Assembly (NCBI GenBank): GCA_030374765.1
Contig: JARGXX010000071.1
Span: 1-64,000, forward strand
DNA length: 64,000 nt
Direction: 5' to 3'
DNA from: Agarophyton chilense
Lineage: Eukaryota; Rhodophyta; Florideophyceae; Gracilariales; Gracilariaceae
Shown one piece after another: positions 22,201 through 30,473 of the stretch. Within the stretch, counting starts at the first letter, position 1. Each line of letters starts with the position of its first letter. The notes beneath the pieces were generated by a model that ran no database searches, was not told where the DNA came from, and saw only the letters and a program-made list of their open reading frames with translations. The position numbers and the translations under genes are program-made.

Positions 22201-22522
22201 CAACCGGACTGGCCCACTCGGCCGAGGAAGGCTCAATTACACCGAGCTCCAACTGCTTGGTGACCTCCGTGCGTTCGAGTTCGCGACGCGCCGGACCTGC
22301 ACGGTATGGCATCTGGTATATCGGCTTTGTACCAGGTTCCAGTTGGATCCTGTGCTTCGCTGCCGCGATACGGCCCAGATGGCCGTTCCACATGTCCCGA
22401 AGCGGTTTGAGGAGCTCAATGACCCTTTCTCGTTCGGATTCGAATTCGGGGGACAACTGGACCTTTGCGATCCAGTTGTCTTCTGCATCAGGCATTGGCT
22501 CTTGTCCGGTGGGCTTCGACAC
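19247..22522 (-). CDS. E1 Pol: reverse transcriptase, RNase H, integrase, chromodomain (1091 aa)
   Basis: Domains are in Ty3/gypsy order. RT spans about 60-290, with FCVDYRRLN (119-127) and the catalytic YLDD (219-222). RNase H spans about 360-485, with its acidic set at D369, E413, D438 and D481. The integrase zinc finger is H622, H629, C659, C662, and the DDE core is D691, D751, E787 (35 residues between the last two). A chromodomain covers 1033-1091 (YRVRWYG, then SWEPPKNLP), which places E1 among the chromoviruses; such domains steer integration to marked chromatin. All catalytic residues are present and the ORF is uninterrupted. It is in frame with the protease ORF upstream, separated only by a TAA, so the listed start (MSKPTG) may not be the natural N-terminus. 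Confidence 0.95.
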   Translation of the reverse strand: MSKPTGQEPMPDAEDNWIAKVQLSPEFESERERVIELLKPLRDMWNGHLGRIAAAKHRIQLEPGTKPIYQMPYRAGPARRELERTEVTKQLELGVIEPSSAEWASPVVFAQKKDGSLRFCVDYRRLNAVTVRDTYPLPRMDECIDSLGEAKIFSTLDANSGYWQTEVDEADRDTTTITSHMGLYRYVRMPFGLKNAPATFQRALDIILSRVKWQYALVYLDDVIIYSHTASEHFAHVRTILSSLRSAGITLRLDKCQFFSGTVDYLGHVIRPGKLQVSTRTRDAIRAAKSPTNQTELRSFLGLCNVFRRFVKSFARIGAPLNSKLEKNKPFNFETLTDTEHEAFEELRQRLIRPPILAIPRQDIPYVLDTDACDKQVGFVLLQKQPDGDLLPIEYWSRSLNKAERSYSTTERECLAVVWAILHLRPYLEGARFTLRTDHHALRWILNLADASGRLARSRLRLMEYDFDIVHRPGIKHQAADALSRIQTDGEDTTPLDEEVPCLLLADRAEENDDLVADITVDGEVKTDAVLDWHYGQNPIGCPEVMAIVEEETNVRPVTLEELIREQAEDEYCKSVRKDVGNGITLFDINRYGVPIRRSPLDGALQKVVPRSLVPRVLYLSHYPRLEGHPGGTRMCNTLRRDFYWPQMANDFYQTARDCRSCAAMRGTQNRSQKRLKLFPAAGPLEFVAMDIVGPFPKSVTGHEYILVITDRFTKLCRAVPLRFTTAPVVARTFLENWAYPYGIPNYLLTDNGLQFVSKFFEEICRALGTKHVTTTAYHPQANGQAERFNKTLVQRLRHYVADHQSNWHAYVQPLTYGYNLQVHRSTGTTPFDLALTRVPPNVVLDEPGSATDPATPTQPIPGQMKRYTLRLLTATLQSARNLLTNAQQRYKADFEKSVRATPPFAADEEVFLDRPTTTPTGGVLEDQERTSRKLLPKTTGPYKVISATDSTVTINVDGIHDTVSIDRVTRAPARIQPVPVTTERARTVTFDPDGLFAEEPVTDTTSPPAGNNHRAELSQPGSANSDSTQPDSIGIVERILDHGLADDPPPGLVYRVRWYGCSAAEDSWEPPKNLPQHFISRYWKRKSRTA

Positions 22523-22600
22523 GTCCGAAACGGAAATAGATGCGTCGTAGGGGCCCCTTTCCTTAGTGTCGTCGCTCCGAGACGGAAAGTCGGGTGTTAT

Positions 22601-23362
22601 TTATGCGACGGGGGAGGGTAACGCCAGGCCGATGATTTTGCCTTTGTGAAGGCGAACCGAACGATCGGAAAAGTTAGCTACCTGAACGTAGAATGCCACG
22701 TCCGGTCGGATTTCCATTACCCCGTTAGCCAAGAGGGTTAACTCCTCTTTATGAGCAGAGCGGTGATTTCCTTGGATAAACATGAGGCCAGCGGCCCGGG
22801 AGGTTACCAATACATGAGATTCCGACATTGGTGTTATAGAAACCGGGCGGGCGACACGAATCTTGTTCGACGGAGGTTCCCGAACGGTAGCTTGGGCTGG
22901 TAGCATAGATTGCCGGGACGGGGTTGAGCTCTGCCCGGACGCGGATTGAATCGCCACGGGGGGCGAGTTGCGTAGTACAACAATTCGTTTCGGAGGCAGT
23001 ATCGCCAAAACGTACTTGTCTATGAAAGACGTGCCGAGTATGCAGCTGGCAGCGAGATTGCTGGCTACCATAAACTGAACCCGGACGGTCAGCGCTCCAA
23101 GCTGGACAAGGAGGGGTACGACCCCCAATATGTCCATTCGGTTGCGAGACGCATCCGTAATGTTATCCAACGACCGGGGCTGCAAGTGCCCTCGCCAGTG
23201 GGGAGGAAGGTGCCGCTCGTGAATTAAGTTCGGACCCGCGCCAGTGTCCAGTTTTTCTGTAAGTGGAAACATTACCGATCGGGAGAAGCCGACGGAGAAA
23301 TTCACTTTATAGTGCAAACTGTTTAACAACATTACTGGCGCGGCCGGATCGGTTTCATCCAA
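22601..23362 (-). CDS. E1 aspartic protease segment of Pol
   Basis: This segment contains the retroelement aspartic protease motif L-DTGAGPNLIH with a downstream hydrophobic ILGTSFID, the usual flap and second-strand pattern. The frame is open upstream across the Gag stop, in the -1 frame relative to Gag, so it probably begins as a frameshift product rather than at its own start. It ends at a TAA (22601-22603), after which the same frame runs on into RT. It probably cleaves the Gag-Pol polyprotein. Confidence 0.85.
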   Translation of the reverse strand: MDETDPAAPVMLLNSLHYKVNFSVGFSRSVMFPLTEKLDTGAGPNLIHERHLPPHWRGHLQPRSLDNITDASRNRMDILGVVPLLVQLGALTVRVQFMVASNLAASCILGTSFIDKYVLAILPPKRIVVLRNSPPVAIQSASGQSSTPSRQSMLPAQATVREPPSNKIRVARPVSITPMSESHVLVTSRAAGLMFIQGNHRSAHKEELTLLANGVMEIRPDVAFYVQVANFSDRSVRLHKGKIIGLALPSPVA

Positions 23363-23454
23363 AGCGTCTACAGGGCGTCGCTCCGTCAGGTCGGAGGTCG
23401 TACCCGTGTAATCCGCTTCGGTGAGGCTTTCCGGCCTAGGAGAGTCGTGCGCCT

Positions 23455-24561
23455 CTACACGCTCTCCTCGGCTTTTTCCTGTTCCATAACGGGCTGAGCT
23501 GGAGGTAGCTCGCCACTCGTAGCTCGCGGGGGCTCTTTCCGTATGAGCATAACCGGCCGGGGTGAGCTAGCGCGGAATGGGGTAGCCCGTGCAGGGTTTC
23601 CCGAGCGTACGCCAGTAGAGACCCGAGCGGAGCCATTAGTACCATCACGGTTGTAGTATCCCTCTTCACGACGGAGTTGGTAGTTTCTCTCCCGTGCGAC
23701 CAGTAAGTCTTCCCGGACGCCCGGAGGTACCATTTGACAGCAGTTGGGCTCTCGCGAGAGACAGATCCGGCACGGGCGATTCACCAACTGACCGGGCGGT
23801 GCCGTACTAACCGAAGGCGTCTGGCCGGTACGTGGGGTCATAGCTTGTGCCGTGTGGTATGTGCCCGAGTTGGAAAAGGTCGACGACGATGGTGTTGTCG
23901 GGACCGACGGGGTGGAGCTTCCACGTCCGACGACGAGAATGGCTTCGCCATCTTCTGAGTCGGTGTCAAAGGACTCCGTTGGGGTCCCCACGCTCAGGAC
24001 TTTCCGTGCGGAACTCCGGGGAGTGATCAGCTTTGTGCCGGGCGGTGTCTCGGTCCGGACGGACTGCCGTCTAGCCGAGCGGTGGGTATCCCCGTAGGAC
24101 TCGGCGTATCGGGCGAGTGCGTCGTATCCGATGTGGGGATGAAACGTGAGATGATTTCTCACCTTCGCCCGTATGGCGGGAAGCAACCCCTCTACGAAGA
24201 TAGACTTCAACCTCCGGTCGGAAAAGACATTGCCGCAGCGGAGGGCCTTCGTCCACAGTTTCTGAGAGTATTCCGTTTCGGACATTCCAGAGGACTGGTG
24301 GTACAGAATAACCTCCGAGTAGGCGTCGGCAATGACTTCATCCGTGGCGTACGTAGTCAACAGAAAGTTGACGACTTCCGAGTACGTACGGAGCATTTTG
24401 CTGCGCCGCACGTCAACGGCGCCCGTTTCTCCCAAGAGGCGAGACTGGATCAACGCGTGAGCCGGTCCGGTCAGGTAGAATTGGAAGCACCAGAGTGCTG
24501 CTCCCTCGGACAGTCCGTTGTGGTTGCAGGCGGTTTTAAACCGCTGCAAGAAGTTCAGAAC
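23455..24561 (-). CDS. E1 Gag, capsid and zinc-knuckle-like segment
   Basis: The frame continues directly after a TAA that ends the N-terminal Gag segment, without an ATG nearby. It starts with VLNFLQRFKTACNHNG, a retrotransposon Gag capsid pattern, then ALWCFQFYLTGPA and ALARYAESYGDT. Near the C-terminus CRICLSREPNCC is a C-x2-C cluster like the nucleic-acid-binding knuckle of Gag. The equivalent region of E2 (FPGTDAILVLDFLARF) aligns across the point where E1 has the stop. It ends with TAG at 23455, overlapping the -1-frame protease ORF. I infer that Gag was one protein, or is read through the TAA. Confidence 0.8.
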   Translation of the reverse strand, partial: VLNFLQRFKTACNHNGLSEGAALWCFQFYLTGPAHALIQSRLLGETGAVDVRRSKMLRTYSEVVNFLLTTYATDEVIADAYSEVILYHQSSGMSETEYSQKLWTKALRCGNVFSDRRLKSIFVEGLLPAIRAKVRNHLTFHPHIGYDALARYAESYGDTHRSARRQSVRTETPPGTKLITPRSSARKVLSVGTPTESFDTDSEDGEAILVVGRGSSTPSVPTTPSSSTFSNSGTYHTAQAMTPRTGQTPSVSTAPPGQLVNRPCRICLSREPNCCQMVPPGVREDLLVARERNYQLRREEGYYNRDGTNGSARVSTGVRSGNPARATPFRASSPRPVMLIRKEPPRATSGELPPAQPVMEQEKAEESV

Positions 24562-25488
24562 TTAAATAGCGTCAGCTCCGGAGAAGGAATGTCCCTTCAT
24601 CTGGACATTCAACTTCTTGTGGTAGCGCGCGATTCCCCGCGCTACCTTCGAGTTGTACTTGCGACTACGGTCGTTGAGCCGGTACGTACGGTAGTCCACC
24701 ACCTTGGTGAACAGTTCGTTCAGCGGCTTGATGCGCCTGGGTGCAGATTTCTCCGAACGGGAACGATACCGGTCGGAGCGCCTTCTGCGATCAGAACGGT
24801 TTGAATCAGAGTCACTGTCAGTCCGGGAAACGGCATCCGAACTATCCGAGCGGTCAGAATCAGTGTCCGAATCGGAGGAGCGTCGTTTCTGTCTACGACG
24901 ACGGCTCTTCCGCGCGCGACGGTGGCGATCCGAATCGGAGTTGGAATCAGCCCTACCGCCCTTCTTGCGGCGGCCTCTTCCCACGTCATCAGAGGAAGAG
25001 TCGTCTGAATCTCCGTACGGATCATCTCGGCGTGAATTAACCGGACGGGCTGGGACCACGGGGGCACTCTGCTGTCCCCCTTCATGTGGTTCCAGGATCC
25101 GTTCGGGTTCGTGGTCTGGGGCTACGTCCGGGCGGCCCATTGAAAACTTTGGGAGGGGTGGCAACGTCGCCGTTGCCGTGTAAACTGCCGGTCGGTCTTC
25201 CTTATTTCTTTTTCCAAACCCGATCGGTGTCAACTGCTGCAGCACCTCTTCGACGGTTTCGCGCACCATCGGGGAGATGATTTCGGAGAGCAACTCCGGT
25301 AGGCGCTCGTGCAGATAACGCTCAACCCGAACGGGAACACGGGACTCGATCTCGGTCTTGACCTTATAGTGCCAATACGGTTCAAGTTCCTTCCACAGTT
25401 CTGTAAGCGTCCGCGGAGGGCTATTCGGAGGGTCCTGTCCGATCGGAGCGGGGGACTGCTGGGCAGCCCCTGCAGCGGCCGAACTCAC
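24562..25488 (-). CDS. E1 Gag, N-terminal basic/SR-rich segment (308 aa)
   Basis: The N-terminus is Pro/Ala-rich, followed by an amphipathic stretch (LTELWKELEPYWHYKV to EVLQQLTPIG). Residues about 150-250 are dominated by Ser-Asp and Arg-Arg dipeptides resembling the RS tracts of splicing factors. A basic conserved part (IKPLNELFTKVVDYRTYRL) then leads to FSGADAI and a TAA at 24562-24564. In E2 the corresponding residues run on without a stop at this point. The basic tract could bind RNA; this is inference. Confidence 0.75.
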   Translation of the reverse strand: MSSAAAGAAQQSPAPIGQDPPNSPPRTLTELWKELEPYWHYKVKTEIESRVPVRVERYLHERLPELLSEIISPMVRETVEEVLQQLTPIGFGKRNKEDRPAVYTATATLPPLPKFSMGRPDVAPDHEPERILEPHEGGQQSAPVVPARPVNSRRDDPYGDSDDSSSDDVGRGRRKKGGRADSNSDSDRHRRARKSRRRRQKRRSSDSDTDSDRSDSSDAVSRTDSDSDSNRSDRRRRSDRYRSRSEKSAPRRIKPLNELFTKVVDYRTYRLNDRSRKYNSKVARGIARYHKKLNVQMKGHSFSGADAI

Positions 25489-25805
25489 GGGGGGGCTTTC
25501 GTACCGTGCGGATGAGGAAGCGGAGGGCCCAGGGGGCCTCGAGGTTTTTCGGACGAGAACCTCGGGGTTCCCAAGGAGGAATTACAGGGTAGGTGCAGTG
25601 CTGCCGGTGCTGCGGCGGCCAACCGAAGCGGTGCCCGAAGCGGTCTGCAGGGGTGGCTCGCCGGACGGAGCCAATTCTTTTTCGACATCAACCCGTGCGG
25701 TCGAATCCACGTTTGCGTCACGGGACTGCATCGCGTGACTCCTTTTCCAGATCTGATCTAACCCGTTCGGTAAACACGAATCCCACTTCTAAGTCGGGAG
25801 ACCAA
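25489..25805 (-). other. E1 leader region
   Basis: About 320 bp between the 5' LTR and the first Gag codon. It contains the PBS at its LTR end and otherwise GC-rich sequence without a supported ORF. It is the expected site of the packaging signal, but nothing specific is visible. Confidence 0.6.
25787..25804 (-). other. E1 primer-binding site
   Basis: In element orientation TGGTCTCCCGACTTAGAA begins one base inside the 5' LTR. The leading TGG is complementary to the CCA end of a tRNA, and the rest fits a 7-nt acceptor strand plus T stem. The identical 18 bases occur at the same place in E2. I cannot name the tRNA. Confidence 0.85.
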
Positions 25806-26368
25806 TGTGAGATAGCGCCGAAAGGCGTGTAAGTTTCCTAGAAGTGCGATCCGTGCGGAGTCCGTAAGCGGGGCGTGCGTGTCACACGAGGCCGGTCGGG
25901 GAACGGTGACGCGTGGAGACGAGCGCCAGCACCGGGCGGTCGTAGGGAGACTAGGCGGTTGGGAACGTCAGGCGCGATCGAGGTACGCGCGAAGAGTCCG
26001 AACGGCTTGTAAACTTGTAGATATCCCGTGCGGAGTAACGCTTCAGGTCTGCTTTAGAAACGATACTTAGACTAGGACGGTGGTGCTTACCCTTTACTGT
26101 TTGGAGGGTGGCGGGGAGCGGAGGTGCATAAGTAGTGTGCGCCTCCGAGCTGCAACCCGCATTACAGTCCGTGGTGGCGCCTGCACCCACGTGGCGGAAA
26201 TATCACGGGGTGGGGGACGCCAACTACCTACAACTATGCTATGTGTCAATCTACTGTACATGTCCGTCCGGTGTGCCATCTTCGCACACGTGTGCGACCA
26301 GGCCACTTGCACTCAGTCCTGACCACGCCCTTTTTACCTGACAACCCGCTCGGATTCACTATACTACA
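25806..26368 (-). repeat. E1 5' LTR (right copy)
   Basis: 563 bp, partner of 14746-15308, with terminal TG and CA. It is the promoter-bearing LTR for gag-pol on the minus strand. GATAC follows at 26369-26373. Confidence 0.95.
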
Positions 26369-26373
26369 GATAC

Positions 26374-26764
26374 CGTTGGATAGCTGCTGTAAAAGCGGCT
26401 CTTCTTCGATGAATTCATCGTGTAGAACAAGGTAGACAGGGAGCGGTATGCGAAAAACCTCTCGGAAGTGAGAAGCGGGATACACGGGAGAAGACGCCAA
26501 GTAGTCGTTGTACCAAGAACAGGGGCCACGTTGTACATTTTTGGTACCAGGGCTGTGTCCGGTGAACGCATTTGGCAACGTGGTTTCATTCATGGTTGTG
26601 TGTGTCTCAATAGCAGAAGTTGTTGTGGAAACAGCGTGTGCGATGTCCGCATCATCCTCGTAGAGAGAATCGATTATTTGAGAGATGGACGTAGATGCAA
26701 AGCGAAACATTGTGGCGATAGATTTGCGGGGAGGTCGATGCTTTGGACTACTTCCCCTCGACAT
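26374..26764 (-). pseudogene. PIF/Harbinger transposase relic, N-terminal part
   Basis: The minus-strand frame starts with a Ser/Arg/Pro-rich leader and then gives RGPCSWYNDYLASSPVYP, FREVFRIPLPVYL and LLQQLSNGI. This is the N-terminal, helix-rich DNA-binding side of Harbinger/'plant transposon' proteins. Reading is cut by the E1 LTR at the end of LSNGI, and the next residues (GHPGHTSHQKILSALRRL) are found in frame on the far side of E1 at 14745 and below. Together the halves give about 240 residues before the TAG in the C-terminal half. No terminal inverted repeats were found. Confidence 0.82.
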
Positions 26765-27083
26765 GGACTGGGGTTTCGGTTTAATACCCGACGGGTTGGT
26801 TGGTTCTTATGTAATAGGCGCCGAACATATTTTGATTCCAAGTTCCAAGGTTAACACTTGGGATTGACAATCAAAAAGGTTTGGTCTCGGGGCACCGTAG
26901 TAGACATGCTCCAAGCGTCGACGCGCGCGAAAGCCTGTGTGGTTGTTGAGAAACGATGAACCAAAAGGTATAGTCGTGACCCAAGTGATGCCTGTGTTTA
27001 TTAGATTAGGATAGGGGAGGTGCAGTTCCCTATATGCAGTAGACTGCACTCTCCAGATCACCCGGGAGGTGCCAGCAAGGCAC

Positions 27084-27108
27084 GGTCTCTGACCTAGTGT
27101 CAGAGACC
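27084..27108. repeat. Perfect 10-bp inverted repeat, 5-nt loop
   Basis: GGTCTCTGAC and GTCAGAGACC flank CTAGT and would form a stable hairpin on either strand. No T-run follows it and no gene ends here, so a role is not evident. Confidence 0.85.
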
Positions 27109-27811
27109 TGGCCAGCACTGGCTACAGTGCCAGGTGGCCACTCCACTACTGTACTAAAATAAGAATAATTACAATTACAATTACTAACAATTACTCAACC
27201 AGAAAGTACATGTCAACACTACACGTGGCTGACAACACCTAGATGGTAGCTCGCCCGGAGCTGCATGGCCGATGATCCCTCGCATCTATCACCTACAAGG
27301 TCAGTGTAGTATATTGACAACTTCGAAGGTCAGCCCTTCTGCCACTATACGACAGAAAACGCTGTTTACTGCGACAGAAGAGGTCATAGAGAATGAAGGT
27401 ATCCCATTAGACAAGCAGGAGCGAACGCGCTTGGGAGAGATGGCAAGGGCCAAGAAGCGGAAACGATAAGCCTTTTTCAATAGTACCGATGAGCGCACAG
27501 TGAGTTTGTCACTCATTAGGCACACACCCAAGGAAGGGCAGGTTCTTTATTGTGTTTTTTTGCGATCAACACAAAGGACCCTGGAGGGGCCATCGCTCCT
27601 CGTTTTCTTGCCCTGTGTGCAGCGTCCAACTCTGTGTCCGTACCTACGAAAGTCTGCGAAAGAGCTGTTGGAATGATTGGCACACATCAGTGTCCGTGAA
27701 ATTACGCGATACACCCCTCACAGGTTCGAGCGCGGAAAAGGGAGTTCTGCTGGTTAGAGAGCAACAAGCAGTTGAAACTGTTGTAGAGATAGATACGGAA
27801 GACGCGGAGCT

Positions 27812-27837
27812 GGGGTTTTAGGGGTTTAGGGGTTTTA
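27812..27837 (-). repeat. Short interstitial telomere-like tract at the eRF3 duplication edge
   Basis: GGGGTTTTAGGGG followed by TTTAGGGGTTTTA, about three telomere-type units with the G-rich strand on +. Sequence shared with the intact eRF3 locus begins about three bases later. The final A is also the first base of an ATG in frame with the truncated eRF3 ORF. Confidence 0.9.
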
Positions 27838-27839
27838 TG

Positions 27840-29376
27840 CCCCCGCCACTGACTCCCGGTACTATAGCCAGCCGTCTCGGCGCTCACCGTATTCCTTTAC
27901 GTTCGCCTTTTCTCCTACCGCTGTCGTCAGTTATGAATCCACAAGCAAGCGAATTCATCCCATCATGGCTTTCAAGCCCCTCCCCCCAGCAACAGCTTCC
28001 CTCTCAGGCCAGGGGTTCGTGGGAAGACGAAGAGCCCGCCCCCGCTTCCACCGAACCTGTTGTCGAGCAAATGGGCGCTGCTAAGATCTCGGATATATCC
28101 GCCTCTCTAGCCCCGGAAAACCATTCCGAGATCAGTTCCGAGAACGAAAAGCCCACCAGCTCCCTCAGAAAGGATAAAGCAGATCCTTCACCCGAGGACG
28201 ACCAAGGACTGAAAGCCATCGATGCCAAGGCGGACGAGAGAGCTGACCCTAAAGCCGATTCAGAACCCGACGAAAACGAGTTCGATTCATCTAATGTTGC
28301 TTTGGATGAGAAGAAGCCGTTAAATGTTGTACTTCTCGGTCATGTCGACGCGGGCAAGAGTACAATATCTGGCCATCTGCTTGTGCTCACCGGTAATGTT
28401 GACGAGCGTACCATGGAAAAGTATGAAAAGGAAGCAAAGGCTCTGAATCGCGAGAGCTGGAAGTTTGCGTTTGCGTTGGACACCTCCGAACAAGAGAGAG
28501 AGAAGGGGAAAACTGAAGAATGTGGTCAAGCAAGCTTTACAACCGATACGCGGCGATTTACTATACTCGATGCTCCCGGTCATAAGAACTATGTCCCACA
28601 TATGATAGGCGGCGCGTCGCAAGCAGATATTGGGATTCTAGTCATTTCAGCCAGAAAAGGGGAGTTTGAAACCGGCTTCGAAAGAGGGGGACAGACTAGG
28701 GAGCACGCTATGCTCGCGAAGACATCAGGTGTTCGCCAGATGGTTGTGGTCGTCAACAAACTGGATGATCCAAGTGTTATCAAGTCAGATGGATCTTGGA
28801 GTCAGGAGCGCTTCGAAGAATGCAAGATGAAGCTCGAACCATATCTCAAGAATGTCGGTTGGAACTCGAAAGGCCTGGTTTGGATTCCTGTTTCAGGTTT
28901 GACTGGGGACAACCTCAAGAACAAACCGTCTAAAGGTACTTGTTCTTGGTACAATGGCGAGTCACTGCTTGTTACACTGGAGCATTTGCGCCCGCCTGAG
29001 CGTCTTCTAAACGGACCAGTGAAGATGCCGATATCAGAAAAGCACAAGGAAATGGGCACCATGATCATGGGCAAATTGGAATCTGGAGTTATTCAAGTAA
29101 ATGATACTCTTGTTATGATGCCGAACCGTGTGGAAGTTTTGGTTGATTCCGTTCAGCTAGAAGGATCCACGGCCCAAGCAGCAGAGCCTGGCGATGTCGT
29201 TCGGCTTCGTTTGAAAGGAATCGATGAAGAGGATGTGAGAGTAGGCTTTGTGTTATGTTCACCCCGGAGTTTGGTTTCGTATACAAGCACTTTCATTGCA
29301 AAGCTAATGATTCTAGAGCACAAGAGTATCATTTGTGCTGGCTATTCGGCTGTGATTCACCTCCATGCGGCTGTAG
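27840..29376 (+). repeat. Segmental duplication, copy 1
   Basis: 1537 bp matching 31441-32977 at a constant offset of 3601 bp. By eye the only differences are four substitutions in about 90 bp before the start codon; the shared coding part gives identical protein. It is a direct repeat flanking the uridine phosphorylase gene. Confidence 0.93.
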
Positions 29377-29453
29377 GAAGCGTATTTGCCATGGTTGGAA
29401 TGAGGTTTCAAACAGCTTTGAGTTTTATGGCGGTGTACTCGCTGGTCTTATAA
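27933..29453 (+). pseudogene. eRF3, 3'-truncated duplicate (506 codons)
   Basis: Identical to the intact eRF3 at 31534-33231 through about residue 481: PAM2-like N-terminus, G domain and most of the C-terminal beta-barrels. The last beta-barrel segment (from VEEVVIDELL) is replaced by an unrelated tail ending MAVYSLVL. The lost part belongs to the third domain, which in eRF3 family members binds eRF1, so a product would probably not support termination. An in-frame ATG at 27837, formed at the telomere-like junction, could add 32 residues. It may be expressed as a dominant fragment or be silent. Confidence 0.85.
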
Positions 29454-29585
29454 TTATGACGGTCACTGTATCTTCAGTTGAGGTGAAGTAGTCTGTGCTA
29501 AGCGTGGTTCGGCATATAGCTTTGGGCTGTGAACATAGCAATAATGATTGTTTTTTGTGTTGTCTTCATATATCTTATTGAGGCT

Positions 29586-30473
29586 CTACGATAATGAAGC
29601 AGAGATTCGAGAGAGAACAAAGTCTACTACAAGTTCAATGCAATACTCTTCATATGATGAAAGTGTTTTGCTGTCATCGGTTGGTGTTTCAAACCGAAGC
29701 CGATCCACTAACACCACACAGACAACGGCAGCCGGAATCTTCATCCTCGTCGAGAATGCAGCCAGAGCCAAGCTTTCCATTTCCATGTTTACGACCCCAG
29801 CTTCCTGGCATTTATGAAAGAAAGCCAACTTATCTTGGCGTGCGTACATCACAAAAGCCCCGTCATGTCTTCCTTGTGCAATGTGAAATGTTTCTGCGCA
29901 CAGAGTATCACCTTTGATACACCTTTTGCCAAACATTAAGAGTCCCTTGTGAAGAATAGCATTGCTCAAGGTCTCGTCGAGCTCAGCAGGATAACGGACG
30001 TCTTTTCCTAATACAAACATACGAAGTGAGGGATTCAAATCGCCGGCCACAGGACGATGGGTGACCACTAATGTGCCAGGAGATATGCCGAGCCCACCGC
30101 AACTGCCAATGCGAATGAAACACCAATCCGAGGCTTGGGCTGCCCCTAAAGCGAGGGAAATTTCATGCAGTAACACGTCTATGGAACCAGTACCAATTCC
30201 ATGAGCTGCTATCAAAACCGAGGGCAAAGGTTGAAGCACAAGGTATCGGTCAGTTCGGCAAAAATTTTGAGCTAAGGTGGAGGAGATTGCTTTGGCAATT
30301 TTACGAGCTCGATGAAACGACCCACAGAGTATTACATGAGTTACCCCGTGAAGATTTTCGCACAAAAACTGTAAATCTGCAGGAAGTCGATAGCCTAAAT
30401 GCAACAAGATAAGCTCATGATTCTGTGCTAGGAAACGAGTAACATTTTGCTGACAGGCTGACTGCGAAGGCAT
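29586..30473 (-). CDS. Uridine phosphorylase (295 aa)
   Basis: Catalyses phosphate-dependent cleavage of uridine to uracil and ribose-1-phosphate in cytosolic pyrimidine salvage. The protein resembles eukaryotic UPP1/UPP2 enzymes throughout: LHLGY near the N-terminus, VTHVILCGSFHRARKIAKA (phosphate-binding region), AAHGIGTGSIDVLLHE, the core IRIGSCGGLGISPGTLVVT, GDTLCAETFHIAQGRHDGA and NMEMESLALAAF, where the Met-Glu pair binds the ribose. Length fits the family (about 300). It is intronless, with no visible defect. It is convergent with the truncated eRF3 copy, with about 130 bp between their stops. The two eRF3 copies flank it in direct orientation. Confidence 0.9.
   Translation of the reverse strand: MPSQSACQQNVTRFLAQNHELILLHLGYRLPADLQFLCENLHGVTHVILCGSFHRARKIAKAISSTLAQNFCRTDRYLVLQPLPSVLIAAHGIGTGSIDVLLHEISLALGAAQASDWCFIRIGSCGGLGISPGTLVVTHRPVAGDLNPSLRMFVLGKDVRYPAELDETLSNAILHKGLLMFGKRCIKGDTLCAETFHIAQGRHDGAFVMYARQDKLAFFHKCQEAGVVNMEMESLALAAFSTRMKIPAAVVCVVLVDRLRFETPTDDSKTLSSYEEYCIELVVDFVLSRISASLS

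Larger units (their letters stand above)
14746..26368 (-). mobile_element. E1: Ty3/gypsy chromovirus-type LTR retrotransposon, 11.6 kb
   Basis: A complete element bounded by 563-bp LTRs and a 5-bp GATAC duplication. In its own (minus) orientation the order is: 5' LTR, PBS, Gag (two segments), protease, RT-RNaseH-integrase-chromodomain, a 1-kb spacer with 31-bp repeats, a long antisense gene, polypurine tract, 3' LTR. The LTRs differ at 6 of 563 positions by my count (about 1%), so insertion was fairly recent. Single in-frame stops interrupt Gag and separate protease from RT. The element is much more GC-rich than the DNA to its right. It sits inside a Harbinger transposase relic. Confidence 0.95.
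26765..27839. other. Spacer without an identified gene
   Basis: Several short ORFs (26807-27118 on -, 27272-27469 and 27552-27821 on +) lack any recognisable domain. The 27272-27469 ORF ends in a basic AKKRKR tail, which alone proves nothing. The spacer includes a strong hairpin at 27084-27108 and a run of AATTAC-type words at 27165-27195. It ends in a telomere-like tract at 27812-27837. Confidence 0.55.

Noticed and set aside
28320-29074. Minus-strand ORFs under eRF3 (also at 31921-32675)
   Set aside because: Exact antisense shadows of the eRF3 coding sequence.
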